This document shows, in pieces, positions 20,985 through 31,534 of a stretch of DNA of 64,000 bases; the first letter of the stretch is position 1, and each line of letters opens with the position of its first letter. The position numbers were made by a program, and so were the translations under genes. Source of the DNA: Candidatus Altimarinota bacterium (GTDB taxonomy: Bacteria > Patescibacteriota > Gracilibacteria > BD1-5 > UBA6164); assembly GCA_013350285.1 (NCBI GenBank), contig JAAXWG010000004.1, positions 124,001 through 188,000 of the forward strand. The letters are read 5' to 3'. The notes beneath the pieces were generated by a model, which saw only the letters and a program-made list of their open reading frames with translations, had not been told where the DNA came from and made no database searches.

Positions 20985-22868
20985 ATGCAACATACTTGAA
21001 TTTATAGGGAAGGTAAAGGGGATTATGGATTTGTAGATGAAGAAATAAAATGAAAAAAGAAAGGCTATTATGTTCATTATAACAATAAAAAAAATGCTCT
21101 TGATGGAGATGAGGTTTCTTTTATTGTCAAAATTTTTAAAGGAAAAGAAGAAGCAGAAATAGAAGAAATAATAAAAAGAGAAAAAAGAGTACTTGTATGA
21201 AAATTACAAAGAACAAAAAATGGCTATGGATTTGTAGTATTTGAAAATAATCCTTTTTTTAAACAAGATATTTTTATAAAAGAAAAAAATCTTTTAAATG
21301 CTCTTGATTGAGAAAAAGTCGCTGTCTTAGTTGATACTTGGAAAGGGAAAAATCCAGAAGGAAAAATAATAGAAAGATTGGGAACAGAAGAAAGCACAAA
21401 AGTTGATATTATAAGCATTGCTTTTGAGGGAGGAGCAAGAGTAAAATTTCCTATTCGTGTTCTTGATGAAGCAAAAGATATTTTAAAGATTTGAGAACTA
21501 AAAGAAAATAAGAGAATAAATCTGACAAATCTTTTTACTTTTACGATTGATGGAGAAGATGCGAAAGACCTTGATGATGCAATAAGTCTCAAAAAACTAG
21601 ATAATGGAAATTTTAAACTTTTTGTTCATATTGCTGATGTTGCTCATTATGTAAAAGAAAAATCATTTCTTGATGAAGAAGCTTTGAAAAGAGCAACTTC
21701 TATTTACCTTGTGGATAGAGTCATTCCAATGCTTCCTAGTGAAATATCAAATGGAGTATGTAGTCTTAATCCTCATGAAAAAAAGCTTACTCTTACTTGT
21801 GAAATGGATATTGATAAACACGGAAAGACAATTGCCACAAGAGTGTATGAAAGTATTATACAAAGTGATTTTAGACTTTCTTATAAACAAGTAGAAAAAA
21901 TAAGAGAAAATAATTTTCAAGATAAAGAACTCTGAGAAATATTAAAAGAAGCCTATATACTCAAAGAAATTATAGCAAACTATAGAAAGAAAAATGGCTA
22001 TCTTTCTTTTGATTTTGATGAGGTTTTTATAGAAGTGGATGAGAAAGGAAACCCCATCAATATAAAAAAATATGAAAAATTTGAATCCCACAAAGTTATA
22101 GAGCATTTTATGATAAATGCAAATGAAGCGATTGCAAAAAAATTCTCAACTTTTCCATTTTTGTACAGAGTACATCCTGATCCACAAAGAGAAGATATAG
22201 AAAATATGATAAAACAACTTTCAAACTATATTTCACTTGATAAAAATGATACAAGTATAGAAAAAGTTATCCAAAAAGCAGAGGGAAATAATTTTCTCTC
22301 AAGACTGATTTTGAGAAGTCTTCCAAAAGCAATTTATTCTGCAAAAAATGAAGGACACTTTGGTCTTGGTCTTGAATTTTATAGTCATTTTACTTCACCA
22401 ATAAGGAGATATCCTGACTTACAAATCCATAGAATTATCAAAGAAAAACTTGCTGGAAATCTCAGTCCCTCAAGGATTATTCACTACAAAAATATTCTTG
22501 ATCAAGTAGCAGACACTTCTTCAGAAAAAGAAAGACAAGCTGAAAAAATAGAAAGAAGAGTAAATGATTTGATGAAAATAAAATATATGGAAGATAAAAT
22601 ATGACAGGTTTTTATGGGGAAAATCTCAGGAATGATACCCAAAGGTTTCTTTGTAGAGCTAGAAAATACCGTAGAAGGTTTTGTAGATATATTAAATCTT
22701 GATACAAAAAAAACAAAAAAATCTTCTTGGGAGTTTATAGAAAATGCTTTGATGTTTAAAAATACTTTTTCTTGAGAAGTTTTTAAGTTTGGTGATAGTG
22801 TAAAAATTAAACTTATTTCAGTGGATACAAAACTTCTAAGACTTGATTTTAAGTTGATGAGGGAGTAA
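20985..22868 (+). CDS. rnr: Ribonuclease R (RNB-domain 3'-5' exoribonuclease)
   Basis: 627 residues. Degrades structured RNA from the 3' end. Order: N-terminal cold-shock-like domains (GDYGFVDEE, then KNGYGFVVF), the RNB catalytic domain with TIDGEDAKDLDDAISL (the acidic cluster binding Mg, about residues 188-203), the HFTSPIRRYPDLQIHR signature near residue 470, and a C-terminal S1 domain (GKISGMIPKGFFVELENTVEGFV). The ATG at 20985 gives a sensible CSD start. The 3' end overlaps the convergent gene by 20 nt. In reduced genomes RNase R is often the main quality-control exonuclease. Confidence 0.95.
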
Positions 22869-23727
22869 GAAGTTTTTGAGTTATTCATTGAACTCATTGA
22901 CTTAGCTCTAAAATTCTCTTAGTATTTTGTGCTTGTTGTCGTGAATAAATTTTTTGAGGTCAATCTTGTATATTGATTTTAATTTCAGTAACATTAAGAA
23001 GTGGAAAATGAAACCCTCTATATCCCATTGGTAAAATAAAATTGAGTTTTTCCAAATTTTCAAAAGGATTATTTTCATTTAATATTTCTGATAATAGAAT
23101 CAATTTATTATTATTTTGAATATAAACATCTTCTATAATTAATTTTGTAGTTGCATTTTTAAAATCAAGTTCAATTTTGAGATGTTTTCCTTCATAATTA
23201 AATTCATAATATTTTTTTTCACCTTCATAAGTAAAATTTCTATTAATATCACTAAATTCCTTTAATGCTAAATGCCAACCATTTCAATCATAGTCTTGTA
23301 TTAATTTAATAAACCAATTTATTGAAAAATCCATACTTTTTTTATAACTTCTTTTATATTTATCTCAGTAATTTCTAAATAAATCATAAAAATTTGTTAA
23401 ATCCATAGCATCAATAAGTGGTAGTATATTAATTACTTCTTTTTGTGCTAAAAGACTTTCAAAATATGATAAAAAGAAAGCCTGTAAACATATATCATCA
23501 GGAGAAAGTATTTTTTCTTGTGTTTTTTCTGCATAGAAAAGTCATTGAACTTGAGCATTTTTATTTAAACCTATTATTGTATCTAAAGTTTCTTTAAAAT
23601 CCTTACCTCATAATAACTCATTCCATATTTTTCAAACTCAAAAAATATCACAATTTGGCATGAAAAAAGGAAGTTTTTTTATTTCTTGAGGAGTTAAAGT
23701 TGTATTATTACCTGTTAAAGCTAACAT
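22849..23727 (-). CDS. Unknown soluble protein
   Basis: 292 residues, MLALTGNNTTLTPQEIKKLPF onward. Aromatic- and Asn-rich, no membrane segment, no recognised motif. Nine in-frame TGA codons at turn-like positions support the frame. The middle (about residues 180-235) looks beta-rich (YEFNYEGKHLKIELDFKNAT). The 3' end overlaps the rnr 3' end. Function cannot be inferred. Confidence 0.7.
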
Positions 23728-23827
23728 ATAATTTTCAAATTTAAGTAGATAATATATCTATTATTATAAAATTAAAAACAATAAAGTCAATAATGTTTTT
23801 AAAAAATCATAAAAAATTTGACTTACT

Positions 23828-23845
23828 ACTTTATTTGGATAAAGT
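23828..23845. promoter_or_regulatory. Upstream operator of the TrpR-family gene
   Basis: ACTTTATTTGGATAAAGT, an inverted repeat. An almost identical copy lies exactly 30 nt downstream (23858-23875), about three helical turns away. Confidence 0.7.
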
Positions 23846-23857
23846 TTAATTACAATA

Positions 23858-23875
23858 ACTTTATTTAAATAAAGT
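23858..23875. promoter_or_regulatory. Start-proximal operator of the TrpR-family gene
   Basis: ACTTTATTTAAATAAAGT, a perfect 18-nt palindrome ending directly at the ATG (23876). With the upstream copy it would let the encoded repressor block its own transcription. Confidence 0.7.
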
Positions 23876-24196
23876 ATGAAAAAAGAAGAATTACAAGAAA
23901 AATTTTCTGAAATATTAAAAGTACTTTCTCTTCTGCAAGATGAGGCAGATACTTTTGATTTTTTGAGAGATTTGCTGAGTGAAAAAGAAATACTTGAATT
24001 TTCAAGAAGATTTGAGGTGGCAAAAATGCTTCAAAATAAAGTTTCTTATACTGATATAGAAAAGAAAACAGGAATGAGTTCAACAACGATTGCTCGTATC
24101 TGAAAATTTTTAAATTGAGAAAATCAAGGCTATCAAAAAGCTCTTTCTTGTCTCAAATCAATTACTTATAGGCATCAAGAAGGCAATCACTTTTAG
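23876..24196 (+). CDS. TrpR/YerC-family DNA-binding regulator
   Basis: 106 residues. Matches the YerC/YecD branch of the TrpR superfamily: FDFLRDLLSEKEILEFSRRFEVAKML, then the helix-turn-helix VSYTDIEKKTGMSSTTIARIGKFL, close to the family core SYxEIxxxTGxSxATIxRVxRxL. Twin palindromes precede the start, so autoregulation is likely. In other bacteria such regulators sit beside trp or his genes; here the next gene downstream is HisI-like. The effector ligand is unknown. Confidence 0.9.
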
Positions 24197-24215
24197 TGAT
24201 AGCTTTTTCTTTTTT
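24181..24215 (+). terminator. Possible terminator after the TrpR-family gene
   Basis: ATCAC-TTTTA-GTGAT hairpin followed by a T-rich run, overlapping the stop codon. The stem is short; it could attenuate transcription into the HisI-like gene. Confidence 0.45.
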
Positions 24216-24279
24216 TAAGCTGTTATTAGGAGTGAATATCTCTTGGTAGCAGTTTTTTTATACCTTAAAATTAAAATTT

Positions 24280-24876
24280 ATGAAAACAGATAAAATATTT
24301 AAATGCTTATTTTTAGCGAATGCTTGAATAAAAGGGGAACAAATATGATTGAAAGATAATATTTCTTTAAATGATGCTATTCAATATGTAAGAAAGAGTA
24401 TTAATAACTTAAGTTCAATTAAAATAAATTGTAATGAAGATACTTTGCTTATTCCTTGACCTTTTGATAGACAAGAGGGGATAATTCCGATAAATTGGGA
24501 AAAAGCAGACGAGAAAATAATTTTTAGAGAAAAAGATATAATTCCAGTTCTACTCAGGTGATTTGCTTGAAAAATTTATTATATTGCAAATATGAATAAT
24601 GAGGCTTTTGATAACACGATGAAAGAATGAAGTTTATGGGTGTATAGTAAGACAAACGAAAAGATACAAAAAAAATGAGCAACAAGCTGAGATTTTATCA
24701 ATGTAGAAAAGGAAACTTTTATGTTTTGATGGAATCAAGATGGAGATATAGTATGAAAAGTTGATTGTTCTCCTATAAAAAAGTCAGTTTGCCACATAAA
24801 AAATCCTAAAACAGGGAAATGATATGAAACTTGTTTTTTTAGAGGAATAGAAGAGATAATAAATTGAAGAAAATAA
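24280..24876 (+). CDS. HisI-like protein (phosphoribosyl-AMP cyclohydrolase fold)
   Basis: 198 residues. From about residue 68 the sequence follows PR-AMP cyclohydrolase step by step: INWEKAD, MNNEAFDNTMKEGSLWVYSKT, KKGATSGDFINVE, the acidic motif region NQDGD (DCDxD in true HisI), VCHI and TCFFRG at the end. HisI catalyses the third step of histidine synthesis. Here one zinc-ligand Cys of DCDxD is replaced by Gln, although DC appears a little later, so the metal site may be rearranged. The first 67 residues are additional. No other his gene is in the window. It follows the TrpR-like regulator by 83 nt. Confidence 0.72.
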
Positions 24877-24881
24877 ATTTT

Positions 24882-25937
24882 CTAATCAATCACTCCACTT
24901 GCTACCAGCTCATCTCCGAGATAAAAAGCAACGACTTGACCAGAAGTGATAGCTCTTTGTTTTTCATCAAAACGAAAAATATATTTTCCATTTTCAAAAG
25001 AAAGTGTGCAATCTTGGTCTGCTTGTCTGTATCTGATTTTTGCTTTTCACGACTTTGGAAATTCAAATTGTTCTGCGACAAAATGCAAACTTGAGCAAGT
25101 GAGAATATTATTATAAAGCTCTAAATCTTTTTCTGTTCCGACGATAAGAATATTTTTTTCTGCTTGTTTTTCTATGACAAAAAGCGGATCTTTGAGTCCG
25201 CCGATATTGAGTCCTTTTCTTTGTCCGATAGTGTAATAAAAAACTCCTTCATGCTCACCAACTTTTTTTCCACTCGTATCTATGATATTGCCTTTTTGAT
25301 GAGGAATTTTCTTTTCGAGAAATTCTTTGAAATCTACTTTTCCGACAAAACAAAGCCCTTGGCTATCTTTTCTCTCTGCATTGGGAAGTCCGATTTTTTT
25401 TGCTATTTCTCTGACTTCACTTTTTTCAAGATTTCCGATAGGGAAGAGGCTATGCTCAAGCTGAAATTGGTTGAGAAAAGAGAGAAAATAGGATTGGTCT
25501 TTTCCAGAGTCAATTCATTTAAGGAGATGAAATATATTTTTTTCATCTTTTTCTAGTTTTGCATAATGTCCTGTTGCGATATAGTCATATCAGAGCCCAA
25601 GAGCTTCTTCCAGAAAAAGTTTAAATTTTACTTCACTATTACAAAATACATCAGGATTGGGAGTAATTCATTTTTGATATCACTCAAAAATATAATGAAG
25701 AATTTTTTCTTCATATTCTTTGACATAGTCAAAAGTGAAAAAATTGATTCACAAAAAAGAAGCAACTTCTTTTGCGATTTCCAAATCTTTTTTTGTCGTG
25801 CAAGTTGATTCATCTTCAGCAATATAGTTTACCATAAATCCAGCATCTACTTCATATCAAGCTTGTTGCAAGAGATAAGCACTCACAGCACTATCTACTC
25901 ACCCTGAGAGTCAAACAAGTACTTTTTTCTTTATCAT
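24882..25937 (-). CDS. mnmA: tRNA-specific 2-thiouridylase
   Basis: 351 residues. Thiolates U34 of tRNA Lys, Glu and Gln. Seen: PP-loop GLSGGVDSAVSAYLLQ at residues 9-24, the first catalytic Cys in TPNPDVFCN, the second in DSQGLCFVGKVDF, the GHYAKL and GIDSGKDQSYFL segments, and the C-terminal barrel with YTIGQRKGLNIGG. Full length for the family. The tRNA-Lys(UUU) at 36099 is one of its expected substrates. Convergent with the HisI-like gene (5-nt gap). Confidence 0.96.
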
Positions 25938-26003
25938 TGTTATTTTTTATAAAAAATTTCCGTGATTATATTGAAAAGTATAAAAAATGCAAAAAGAGGG
26001 AGA

Positions 26004-26489
26004 TTATGAATTTTTTCTATTTTTTAAGCTTTCATATACTTGTCTACTCGCTTCTTCTTTTATAGCTTTTATTATTAAAGGAGTTCATATTAATTTAGGA
26101 AAAAATCTTAATTTATGTAGAAGGACTCCCCACTTCCTTATATCTTTGATGGAAAATTCTTTATTTTGATCTATAGATATAGGGTTTTTCTTTTTTCCCT
26201 TTAACTTTCATCTAATATCTCTTAAAATTTCACTTATAATTGATTGTATATCTTCATTTTCTAATAAAGAAGAAAGTATTTTTTCTTCATCTGAATCTAT
26301 TCATTCTCAAGCATTTACTTCTGTAAGAAGCCTTTCAAGAGTATCAATATTTTCATTTTTCATATCTGAATTTTTCCTTAACTCTTCTATAAGTGAAGTT
26401 ATTTCATTTTTAAAATTTTCTGAATGAATAACATCATTAGGAGAAGCACATAATTCTATTGGATATTTTTCACTTTGTTGTTTTCCCAT
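26004..26489 (-). CDS. Array gene A, unknown
   Basis: 161 residues, MGKQQSEKYPIELC onward. Charged, helical, no membrane segment; C-terminal half basic (GKLKGKKKNPI ... RKWGVLLHKLRFFPKLIG). Third gene of a minus-strand array. The upstream junction, including the stop of gene B, the spacer and the first codons (CAACAAAGTGAA), is nearly the same as the junction between genes C and B. No family recognised. Confidence 0.65.
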
Positions 26490-26527
26490 ATTTATAATAT
26501 TAAAAATTAATAAAGTTTTTATCCTCA
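26476..26527. repeat. Duplicated gene junction, copy 1
   Basis: About 52 nt: first codons of gene A, spacer TTTTTAATATTATAAAT and the stop end (GGATAAAAACTT) of gene B, nearly identical to the block at 27056-27107. Confidence 0.75.
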
Positions 26528-27070
26528 AAAATAGCTTTTTTGAGGTATTTTTGAAATTAAAGAGTTAATTTTTTTTTCAAATTTACTTTTCCATCTATTA
26601 ACAAAACTAGTTTCTCATTCTATGAGTTTGATAAAATTTGAAAATCCCTCTGAACACAAAAGGATATCAAGTATATTTTCATCTCCTTTATTTTTATTAG
26701 AGGAACTTAAGTAGTCTATCATTTCTTTTGCATAAAGTTGAATATTTTTATTTCATAAGAATTCCTTTAATATTTTTGAATCTCTTCATGATATTTTATA
26801 AATTTTCCTTTCACCTATATTTTTAAAAAGTCATTTTATATATTTTAAGCCATAAGATGTGAAAAAAAGATTTGTCTCAATACTCGGCTTTGTAAAATCC
26901 ACATAATAGGTTATAGTAGATTTTTCTTGAGCTTTTTTCTCTAATATATTAAGAAATTGTTCAAATTTTCAAGAAATAAGAAGAGTATAGATATCTTTAC
27001 AATATTCTATATCAAAATCTTTAAGTTCTTCTTCAGGGAAATCAAGTTCTTCACTTTGTTGATTTACCAT
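26519..27070 (-). CDS. Array gene B, unknown
   Basis: 183 residues, MVNQQSEELDFPEEELKDFD onward, ending SYFGG. Helical and charged, with several Trp (LISGKFEQF ... ISGRDSKILKEFL ... LIEGETSFVNRWKSKFEKK). The body differs from A and C; only the N-terminal MxxQQSE and the flanking DNA are shared with A. No motif points to a function. It is 29 nt from gene C and 29 nt from gene A, so the three are probably one operon. Confidence 0.65.
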
Positions 27071-27107
27071 ATTTATAATATTAAAAATAAATTAAGTTTT
27101 TATCCTC
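27056..27107. repeat. Duplicated gene junction, copy 2
   Basis: Same block as at 26476-26527, here joining the end of gene C to the start of gene B. The leader upstream of gene C (about 28453-28480) has a related but shorter version. Confidence 0.75.
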
Positions 27108-28452
27108 GAAAAAGGTTTACAAGTGAAATAATTTCTCTAACAACTTTTTTAACTTCCTCTATTGGATTTTTGTTTAATTTTTCTAAAAGTTCTTTCAAAT
27201 TATTTTCCCTATTCAAAAATATATTTTCAAAAAGAGCTTTTATAAGAGGATTTTTTGAAACTTCTATATTTTTTATTATTTTTCTGAGAGTTTCTTCATC
27301 TAAATTTGGATTGAGAAATAGAGCTTTTTCTAGTTCAAATTTATTTTTTAATTTTTCCAAAGATTTTATTTGTCTAGTTAATGGTGAAGAATTACCATTG
27401 GGAGAATACAAAGCATCTTTTTTCCTTGTTTTTAATGATTCTATGGTGTTATCAAATACATTCTCCTCAAAAATATTTATATTATTCTTTCTTACCAATT
27501 CATTGTAAAATTTCCTTAAATCAATTCTTATAAAATCACTATTAACAATTATTTCAAATAGAGCATAAATAGTTTTAACTTTTGGATGAGGTATATAAAT
27601 GCTTTCAAGAGAAAGAAAAAGCTCTCGTTTTACATGTTTATCAATTTCACTTTCTTGTAATATATTTTTTATTTCTTTTTTTATTTCTATTATTCCTATG
27701 ATATCATTTTCTAGTATTTTTTCTTCTAATTTCTTATATTGGTCACCAATATTTGTATCATTTATTTCAGATTGATTTAAAATTTTTTCAAAATTATTCA
27801 CTTTAAGTCTTTTTACTAATTCTTCTAGTTTTTTTATGATATTTTTATGTTTATCTTTATCTAGAGTATTAATAAAATTATTTATTCCCTGAAGCATTTT
27901 TCATTTTGTTTTTAAATTATCTGTATTATTTATTCATTGTAATATTTCTCGTGCTATAACATTAAATTTTTCTTTTATACTTCCATCTTCCCCTATGCTA
28001 TTTCTTATATCTTTTATCAAGCTATCAAGAGTTTTTTGAGAATTTTCAAAGGAAGTATTGTTTTCTACTTCTTTTATTTCTTCTCATATTTTTTCTTTAA
28101 TTAGTTCACTTATTTGTAAAAAAGTAGATTCTTCTCATTGTTTTGGTTTCCATTTATTTAATGCTCTTGATATAAGTTCAAAAATTTTTACTCCATTATA
28201 GCTGTAATTTTTTCATACGAGTAATAAATCACGAATAATTTCAAGCCCTCATACATTATCTAATAATTTTTCTAAAAGGGTTGTTTCCTTTCATTTAGGA
28301 ATAGCATTAAATACATCTTTGTTTTCCTTTAAATTAGTTTTCCAAATATCTACCCATTTTCCTAGACCAGCATGTTCTAAAATTGATCAATATTTTTTTA
28401 GAAAATCATTAGGATTCATATTTTCACTATTTGAAGAAGTTTCAATTGTCAT
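27100..28452 (-). CDS. Array gene C, large helical protein, unknown
   Basis: 450 residues, MTIETSSNSENMNPNDFLKK onward, ending LVNLFRG. Almost entirely helical and rich in Lys, Glu, Asn and Ile, with leucine-rich heptads (for example EKLVNNFEKILN, FKNLKELLEKLNKN). No catalytic motif and no membrane segment. The C-terminal Arg-Gly and following DNA match the end of gene B. It could be a structural or adaptor protein; repeat-type helical folds are possible. No family recognised. Confidence 0.65.
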
Positions 28453-28500
28453 ATTTATAATATTTAAAATTAATAAAATTCACTATAAATAAAATAATAA

Positions 28501-28528
28501 AAAAAGCAAGTTTTTTACTTACTTTTTT
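28501..28528 (-). terminator. Weak hairpin after the small membrane-protein gene
   Basis: AAAAAGCAAGT ... ACTTACTTTTTT, an imperfect short stem with flanking A- and T-runs. Confidence 0.35.
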
Positions 28529-28877
28529 AATTTTCATCATCATTTTCTATTTTTTTCATTAATTCTTCTAGTTCTTCTTCGCTTGGATAGAGGGGAATTC
28601 AGCTTATCCATTCAAAAAGTATTTTGACGATAAAAAAGCTGATATTGCTGATAATAAAAAATATCCAAAACCAAGAAAGATTCATTCCAAAAATATGAAG
28701 CTCATAAAAATAAAAATATTTTTGAAATATAAACAAAAACAGGATAAATAAAAGCATTTGGAAAACAATTTGTTTTCCCATATAAATACTTTTATTTTTT
28801 ATTTCAAAGATTCTAAACCCTATAGATATTAATCATTCCAAAACTCCTATCAAATAAGTATATATCAAAAATTCCAT
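28527..28877 (-). CDS. Small polytopic membrane protein
   Basis: 116 residues with three to four hydrophobic segments (MEFLIYTYLIGVLEGLISIG, then QIVFQMLLFILFLFIFQ, then FWIFFIISNISFFIVKILF) and a short acidic cytoplasmic tail (PSEEELEELMKKIENDDEN). The start at 28877 is in frame with the inner ATG at 28781 and gives the longer product. Unknown function. It is followed by a weak hairpin before gene C. Confidence 0.65.
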
Positions 28878-28881
28878 AATT

Positions 28882-29154
28882 TTATTTATTGGGGTTAAAT
28901 ACTATTTTTTTATATTCTTGGCTATTTCCACTTATTATTTCTATATTTTCTTTTTTTATTCAAGAAATTTTACTCAAAAATTGTATAAGTTCAAGATTTG
29001 CTTTTCCATTTTCTCTAGGAGCTTTTATTGCTATTTTCCAAGTTCCGTCTTCTCGTTTTTCAATAATTTTATTTTCTCAAGCAGATGTTTTTATTTTTAC
29101 CGAGAGAATAAGGGGTTCTTTGTTTCAAGAAAATAAATTTTTAAAATCATTCAT
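28882..29154 (-). CDS. DUF167 / YggU-family protein
   Basis: 90 residues. Seen: LSVKIKTSAGENKI near the N-terminus, IAIKAPRENGKANLELIQFLS in the middle and KKENIEIISGNSQEYKKI at the end, the family pattern (VxxxPGAxxxxI ... VxAPPxxGKANxxL ... VxxGxxSRxKxI). Small soluble protein of unknown role conserved in bacteria and eukaryotes. Its ATG overlaps the stop of the upstream HD gene by one base (TAATG), so translation is coupled. Confidence 0.88.
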
Positions 29155-30287
29155 TAGTCAAATTTATGTTTTTCACTAAATTCAATTAAGGCATTATTTA
29201 CTAGATAATCTATTCCAGCAAGTTTTGTAGATACAAGTTTTTTATGCATATGGACAGAAATATCTTCAAATTCTCTTATATTTCAAGAAAGAATTTCTAT
29301 TTTTGCCTCAAAAAGAGCAGAAAGTATATCAGCATACTTTACTATTTTTCCTATTTCTCCTTCAAAAGGATGAAATAAATAAGGAGCAATAAACTTTTTA
29401 TAATCTTTTTCTATATAAGAAAAAAGATAATCATCCAACATATTTTTTTCTACTTCTTCCAAAATTTCAGAAAATCATTTTACTGATCTTTTTGTTGGAG
29501 CAATAATATCTCAAGTAATCGCTTCAGGAATATCATGATAAAGACCTCTGAGCATCAAATCAAGACTTGAAAGAGGATTATTATTGTCTGCTTCTATATG
29601 AGCAATCACATAACTAATAAAACAGACAATGACAAGATGAGACATAACAGATATAGGGAGAAATTTTACTTTTCCATTCCATCGCGTGATATGGGAAAGT
29701 CTCTTTATATTAAAAAGATATTTTTTATAATTTTCATTTTTTAAGAGTATATCAAGACTTTTTACTTTTTTCTTTATTTTTTCAAGACTTGCATTTATTT
29801 GATTCATAGGAACTTCATACACTTCAGAAAATATTTTATGATTTACAGAACATTCAAGAAGTCCACTATATTTTCTTGCAGCCTCTATAATTTCTACTTC
29901 AAGTATTTTTTCTTTTTCTTTGAGGGTAGAGAGAATATCATTTTTTATACTTTCATTTCCCTCAAGCTCAAGTATTTTTTCAAGAGCTTTTTTCTCAACC
30001 TTTGAAAAAATAAGAGGATTAATTGTTTTTATATAATCTTTTGTTCCTGCATTTATATCAGAAAGTACAAGAACAATAAGACTATGAAATAAAATTCTTT
30101 TTATGATAAATTCTTTATCAATACTAACATTTTTTTCTTTTTCTTCAATTTGAGCGAGAAAAAGAGCAATATGAATAACAAAACCAACATTATCAAGATG
30201 GCTTATATATTCTATACGGGGAAAGTTATTCCATCTCTTTATGGAAGTTCCTCTTGTGAGCATAAGTTTAAGTATAGTTCCTATCAT
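29154..30287 (-). CDS. Protein with two HD-type phosphohydrolase-like domains
   Basis: 377 residues. The second half has a plausible HD-domain active site: VMSHLVIVCF (metal His) and RGLYHDIPEAITGDI (the HD pair), as in YfbR-like 5'-nucleotidases or HD_3/HDDC2 proteins. The first half repeats the layout (RIEYISHLDNVGFVIHIA ... FHSLIVLVLSD) but without an intact HD pair, so it looks like a degenerate copy. Substrates of the family are nucleotides; the exact one is unknown. It heads a two-gene operon with the DUF167 protein. Confidence 0.75.
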
Positions 30288-30399
30288 AATTGATATTTTT
30301 TTAAAAATAGGGTATAATTAGATTATAATAAGATAATAAAAAATTGAAATATTTTTTTTTCTATTACAATAAGGGAAATAAAACTTAAAAAAACAAACA

Positions 30400-31476
30400 A
30401 TGAAAATAGGTCTTGATCTCAGATTTTTAAAATCAGATACTTACTACGAAAAATTTGTCTATGATTTTGCTCGTACTCTTGTACACAATGATAATAAAAA
30501 TGATTATACTTTTTATGTTTCTCATAAGCTTGAGATAAGTGCCAAAAATTTAAAAGGAATTATTTATGATAGTTCTCTTGATAATTATTTTGCTCAAAAG
30601 AAATTTGGAGATTTTTTAGAAAAAACAGAAAAAAATGATTTAATGATATTTTTTGATGAAAATGTTCCTCAAAATTACAAATGAAGATTTTTTCTTTTTC
30701 TCTCAAGTCTTGAAGATATGTTTTATAATTATGATAAAAAGCTTCTTAAAAAGTATTTGTATCAAAATATGCTCAAAAAATCCCTCAATCTTGGGGAAAA
30801 AATATTTGTTTTTGATGGAGAAACAAAAGAAGAACTCAATGAAAGATTTAATATAAGTGAAGAAAAAATAGAAGTGATTACTCCTTTTTTCTCATTTCAA
30901 GAAAAAAATAAAGAAGAAGCTCTTATTAATCTTGATGTAAAATCAAAATATGGAATTAAATCAGATTACCTCCTCTATGATGGAGGGGCAGGATGATATA
31001 AAAATCTTGAAAGAACTTTTGAAGTATTTTCATCTCTCATAAATGAATGAAAAGATGTTTCTCTTGTACTTTTTGGTGATGATGTAGCAAAAGATATAAA
31101 CCTAAGACATTTAGTTGTATATAATAATATTCAAGAAAAAGTGTTTTTTATTTGAGATATAAAAAGTTCAGAAGAAAAACATTTTTATACTCAATCTCTT
31201 GGCTGTATTTTCCCAAGTCTTTATGAGCCTTTTCCTTTCTCTCTCGCTAATTCTTTATGCTATGATATACCTCTTATTACGAGTAATATTCTTTCCATAC
31301 AAAATATATTTCAAAAAGATGCTCATTATTTTAATCCACTTTCAAGAGGGGATATGCAAAAATCAATAAGTGATTTTATACGAAAAAACCATAATATAGA
31401 TTATACAGAAATAAAAAAATCCTATACTCCCGAAAATTTTACCAAGAAATTTATAGAATTTCTTGAAAAAGCATAA
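30400..31476 (+). CDS. Glycosyltransferase, GT4-like (GT-B fold)
   Basis: 358 residues. Seen: MKIGLDLRFL at the start, FFDENVPQNYKG in the acceptor-side domain, the linker strand YLLYDGGAGGYKNLERTFEVFSSL (donor side, GGxGxYKN), LVLFGDD, VFFIGDI, and the donor-binding acid in FPSLYEPFPFSLANSLCYDIPLITSN, the E-x7-E pattern of GT4 enzymes. It transfers a hexose from a nucleotide sugar to an unknown acceptor, probably cell-surface glycan. Lone gene with hrcA 58 nt downstream. Confidence 0.87.
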
Positions 31477-31478
31477 AC

Positions 31479-31506
31479 TTGATAATAATAATTTTTTTAT
31501 TATAAT
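31479..31506 (+). promoter_or_regulatory. Promoter for hrcA
   Basis: TTGATA, 16-nt spacer, perfect TATAAT; the start codon is 29 nt after the -10. No CIRCE repeat (TTAGCACTC-N9-GAGTGCTAA) is visible here. Confidence 0.75.
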
Positions 31507-31534
31507 ACTTTCAAGATTATTAAGAAAAAAATAT

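Noticed and set aside
24197-24279. Trp-attenuator or T-box before the HisI-like gene
   Set aside because: Too short for a T-box, no specifier or NNTGG-type motif, and no leader peptide rich in Trp codons.
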